Shown here in pieces: positions 61,763-64,000 of a stretch of 64,000 nucleotides of DNA. The position numbers and the translations under genes were made by a program. Where the stretch lies: NCBI GenBank assembly GCA_963709765.1, contig CAVPXL010000002.1, positions 218,678 to 282,677 on the forward strand. Reading direction: 5' to 3'. The DNA is from Roseitranquillus sp963709765. Its GTDB lineage: Bacteria > Pseudomonadota > Alphaproteobacteria > Rhodobacterales > Rhodobacteraceae. The notes beneath the pieces are model-generated. The model did no database searches, was not told where the DNA came from, and worked only from the letters and a program-made list of their open reading frames with translations. Positions within the stretch are counted from its first letter, which is position 1; every line of letters starts with the position of its first letter.

Positions 61763-62670
61763 GCATGCCGATATCGAGGCGTCGCAGAAGAGCCTGGGGG
61801 AGATCGCCGGCCGTGTCACTGCCTCTCCTCGATCCCGAGATGAGCTGGGATGCGCGCCGACGGGCAGGCGTGGCCGCCAGCAGACCTACAGCGATGCCGC
61901 CATCCAGACGTGCCTATCGTTGAAGGTGCTTTTCGGCATGGCGTTGCGGCAGACGACCGGGTTCGTCGAGAGCCTGCTGCAACTGGTCGGCCTGGACTGG
62001 CAGGTGCCGGACTTCAGCACGCTGTCCCGCCGCCAGAAGACCCTGGCCGTGAACATCCCGTATCGGGGCTCCAAGGGCCCGCTGCACCTGCTGATCGACA
62101 GCACCGGGATCAAGGTCGAGGGCGAAGGCGAGTGGCACGCGCGCAAGCATGGCGGCCCCAAACGGCGCGTCTGGCGCAAGATCCATCTCGGGATCGACGA
62201 GGAAACACTGGAGATCCGGGCTGTCGAGATCACTGGGAGCCACATCGGCGATGCACCGATGCTGCCCGATCTGCTCAGCCAGATCCCGGCGGACGAGGAG
62301 ATCGCCAGCGTCACCGCCGACGGTGCCTACGACACCCGTAAGTGCCACGACGCCATTGCTGACCGCGGCGCCCATGCCGTCATCCCGCCCCGCAAGAACG
62401 CGAAGCCGTGGAAGACCGATCACCGCCGGAGCCGTGGCGCGAAACGAAGCCCTGCGCGCTGCGAAATACCTCGGTCGCGCGCTCTGGCGACGATGGAGCG
62501 GATACCACCGCCGAAGCCGCGTCGAGACGAAGATGCACTGTGTCAAGTTGCTGGGCCAGCGGCTCATGGCACGGGACTTCGACCGCCAGGTCGCCGAGCT
62601 CCAGGTCCGCATCGCCGTTCTGAACGGCTACACCGCGCTCGGCATCCCCGTCACGGAAGCCGTGGGATAG
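61763..62670 (+). pseudogene. IS5 family transposase (frameshifted)
   Basis: DDE transposase. N-terminal LLDPEMSWDA, then PTGRRGRQQTYSDAAIQ and LSLKVLFGMALRQTTGFVES, the catalytic regions LHLLIDSTGIKVEGEGEW (first Asp) and SVTADGAYDTRKCHDAI (second Asp), and, after a shift near 62420 (about one extra G), ARNEALRAAKYLGRALWRRW, GYHRRSRVETKMHCVKLLG (catalytic Glu) and the end TALGIPVTEAVG at 62670. A second shift lies near 61855 between WDA and PTGRR. Start uncertain; not active as read, though the shifts could be sequencing errors. Confidence 0.82.
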
Positions 62671-62730
62671 GTCTGTCCGGGGAAAGGGGCAGTCCGGCCA
62701 TCAGCCGATTTGTGCAACAGAGCCCTTCCG
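61763..62730 (+). mobile_element. IS5-family insertion sequence, left end lost
   Basis: The right end at 62709-62730 (CGATTTGTGCAACAGAGCCC, then TTCC) matches the common IS5-group terminal repeat. A matching left terminal repeat is not seen near 61700-61800, so the left end seems truncated or diverged. It carries a frameshifted transposase and lies immediately before a broken oxidoreductase gene. Confidence 0.75.
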
Positions 62731-63078
62731 ATGACTTCAGTCGAGTTGACTGAACTTTCCCCGAAGACCACCGCCGGCCTGCAATGAAGCTGCGCGGCGC
62801 GGCGCATCCCCGGGTACGGCGGACTGCGACGAGGCCCGCACCCTCTGGAACGCGATGATCGACCGGCACCCGGCAGCTGTCGTGCGGCCCCGATGCGCAG
62901 GTGACGTGGCAGGAGCGGTCCGCATTGCCGAAACCGAGGGCCTCGAGCTCGTGATCAAGAGAAGCGGGCATAGCGCGGCGGGCAACGCCGTCTGCAACGG
63001 CGGCCTGACGGTCGGCTTCGCCGACATGAAGCGGATTGACGTCGATCCCACGGCCTCGCTGTACCAGGCGGATTCACC
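62731..63078 (+). pseudogene. FAD-binding oxidoreductase, N-terminal fragment
   Basis: ATG 62731 begins MTSVELTELSPKTTAGLQ, then a stop and frame change lead to DEARTLWNAMIDRHPAAVV, RPRCAGDVAGAVRIAETEGL and SGHSAAGNAVCNGGLTVGFADMKRIDVDPTA. This is the start of a BBE/berberine-bridge-type flavin oxidase (FAD_binding_4); the normally conserved GGGH of the flavin-linking region reads RSGHSAAGN. It is cut at about 63078 by an integrase fragment on the other strand. Confidence 0.75.
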
Positions 63079-63319
63079 TCGAACCGCGCAGCGGGATGAT
63101 GCGCACGTGGAACGTCGGCGCCGACACCCCCGCGTCCGTCAAGTGAAGCTGGTAGGCCCGCAGCTCCTCCGGCGTCGCCGTGCCCGGCGATCGCTTCAGG
63201 AACGTCGCGAAGTCCCTGACCCCCCGGATGAGCGCCTGCCGCGTCTTCCCGGCTATGCCAAGGATGCGCATGTCCTCGATCATCCGCTCGCGCAGCGGCG
63301 TGATCCTCTCCTCTTTCAC
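63074..63319 (-). pseudogene. Tyrosine recombinase, N-terminal fragment
   Basis: GTG 63319 with AGGAGG five bases upstream starts VKEERITPLRERMIEDMRI, then TRQALIRGVRDFATFLKRSP and ATPEELRAYQLHLTDAGVS, a SAM-like integrase N-terminal domain typical of recombinases found beside IS91-type transposases. The frame ends after 81 residues at IIPLRGSR where oxidase sequence begins, so the catalytic domain is missing. Confidence 0.72.
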
Positions 63320-63678
63320 GGGGACCTCCTGTCCGACGATTGAGAAGGTCCCAATCGTCAGCCCGGGGAGCCCGATCACAGAAGCGCGGAGGTCTTGGTC
63401 CTCCCGCTTTGGCCGCCCGTCGAGTGGTGGCACCACAGATCGGCTCTCCGCTCCTCACTGTCGTTGAGGCTTCCCCGCCTGATCCTGCCGAGAATGACAG
63501 CTTTCACTGATGAGTGGTGAGAGCCGAGCTCCGCCGATATCGTTGGAGCCGGCGTTCGACCACCGTTTACTCTGATAATCGCCACGTGAGATCGCCACCT
63601 GCTTGTCGATTTGGCGCTCGTGACTGCCCAGTGTGCCGTTCGCGAACATCGCGCCGTCGACGTTGGCTCGTGGTCCCG
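63320..63678. other. Gap without a supported gene
   Basis: 359 bp between the recombinase fragment and the last frame. No motif, ribosome site or RNA gene seen. Confidence 0.35.
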
Positions 63679-64000
63679 TCAGCGCGCTGCTGTCGAAGGT
63701 CCCCTGCCCCCGTTCGCGATCAATTCGCCCGCGCGCGTCAGCAGCCCGATGATCGGCGAGGCTACCCAAGCGGAATAAGGAAGACCGGGCGAACCCGTCT
63801 CGGCATGGCCGGTGCCGGCAGCCAGGTGTTCCGGGCCGGTCGGATCGTTGATCTCTGCCTGCAGCATCCCCGGGAGGGACTCCTCCAACCCCTCCTTTTC
63901 CTGCGGGAAGCACGCCATGGCCACGGTGGCGACGCGCGAACTTGTCGTCGATAGGAGCCCGGAACCCGCGTCTCCCGCCGACGAGGAGGCGGAACGACCT
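63679..64000 (-). CDS. Hypothetical protein, partial (runs off the window)
   Basis: An open minus-strand frame enters from the window edge and stops at 63679 (107 codons visible). Text includes ATVAMACFPQEKEGLEESL and INDPTGPEHLAAGTGHAETG and PYSAWVASPIIGLLTRAGEL. I do not recognise a family. It has fairly normal composition, but other frames are open too, so it may be a fragment like its neighbours. Confidence 0.3.
   Translation of the reverse strand, partial: GRSASSSAGDAGSGLLSTTSSRVATVAMACFPQEKEGLEESLPGMLQAEINDPTGPEHLAAGTGHAETGSPGLPYSAWVASPIIGLLTRAGELIANGGRGPSTAAR

Overview
The window is a GC-rich chromosomal segment from an alphaproteobacterium, most likely Rhodobacterales/Rhodobacteraceae. 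This rests on gene content and order (leuA then mreBCD-mrdA-rodA; gcvTHP behind a tandem glycine riboswitch; an H-NS/HvrA-like protein; PQQ-alcohol dehydrogenase accessory genes) and on codon use. No 16S rRNA gene is present, so the genus is not resolved.

Layout. 1-4.2 kb: a PQQ-alcohol oxidation locus (quinoprotein dehydrogenase and cytochrome c on the minus strand; a YVTN propeller and an ABC-type binding protein on the plus strand). 4.2-13.5 kb: a seven-gene minus-strand operon (peptide ABC transporter, gamma-glutamyltransferase, M20 peptidase) divergent from an IclR regulator, apparently for uptake and breakdown of gamma-glutamyl or small peptides. 13.5-18.8 kb: an exopolysaccharide-priming glycosyltransferase, then a secreted PDC-type sensor-domain protein followed by a methyl-accepting chemotaxis protein. 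19.3-22.5 kb: a marR-emrA-emrB-like efflux operon with a palindromic operator inside its promoter. 22.5-25.1 kb: a decayed island (IS110 and IS21 remnants, integrase fragment) beside tRNA-Ala(CGC). 25.1-38.4 kb: housekeeping genes ppsA, gcvP-gcvH-gcvT with riboswitch, gltX, nadE, and a 18-repeat MORN protein. 38.4-50.4 kb: an SDR gene, leuA with a candidate attenuator leader peptide, the cell-shape cluster mreBCD-mrdA-rodA, a hydroxyacid dehydrogenase, SseB, a uracil-DNA glycosylase-like protein and nhaA. 50.5-58.2 kb: a tRNA-Gln(TTG)-linked accessory region with a truncated integrase, an SbcC/YhaN-like ATPase plus Mre11-like nuclease, and a GSU2403-like nucleotidyltransferase behind a symmetric four-site operator. 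58.8-61.4 kb: an autotransporter-like outer-membrane protein with four Ig-like repeats. 61.4-64 kb: insertion sequences and gene fragments.

A property of the whole window is that at least nine otherwise well-conserved genes (PQQ dehydrogenase, emrB, gcvT twice, SDR, leuA, mreD, mrdA twice, ghrA-like) are broken by single-base shifts, several in short homopolymers. Essential genes such as mreD and mrdA are affected, so most are probably sequencing or assembly errors. These genes are annotated as full-length with the shift noted.

The most interesting accessory unit is the tRNA-Gln-linked nuclease/ATPase/nucleotidyltransferase set, which is a candidate DNA-processing or defence module. The clearest regulatory discoveries are the leuA leader peptide with its near-leaderless promoter, the MarR spacer palindrome, and the symmetric GTATAGTAG array.
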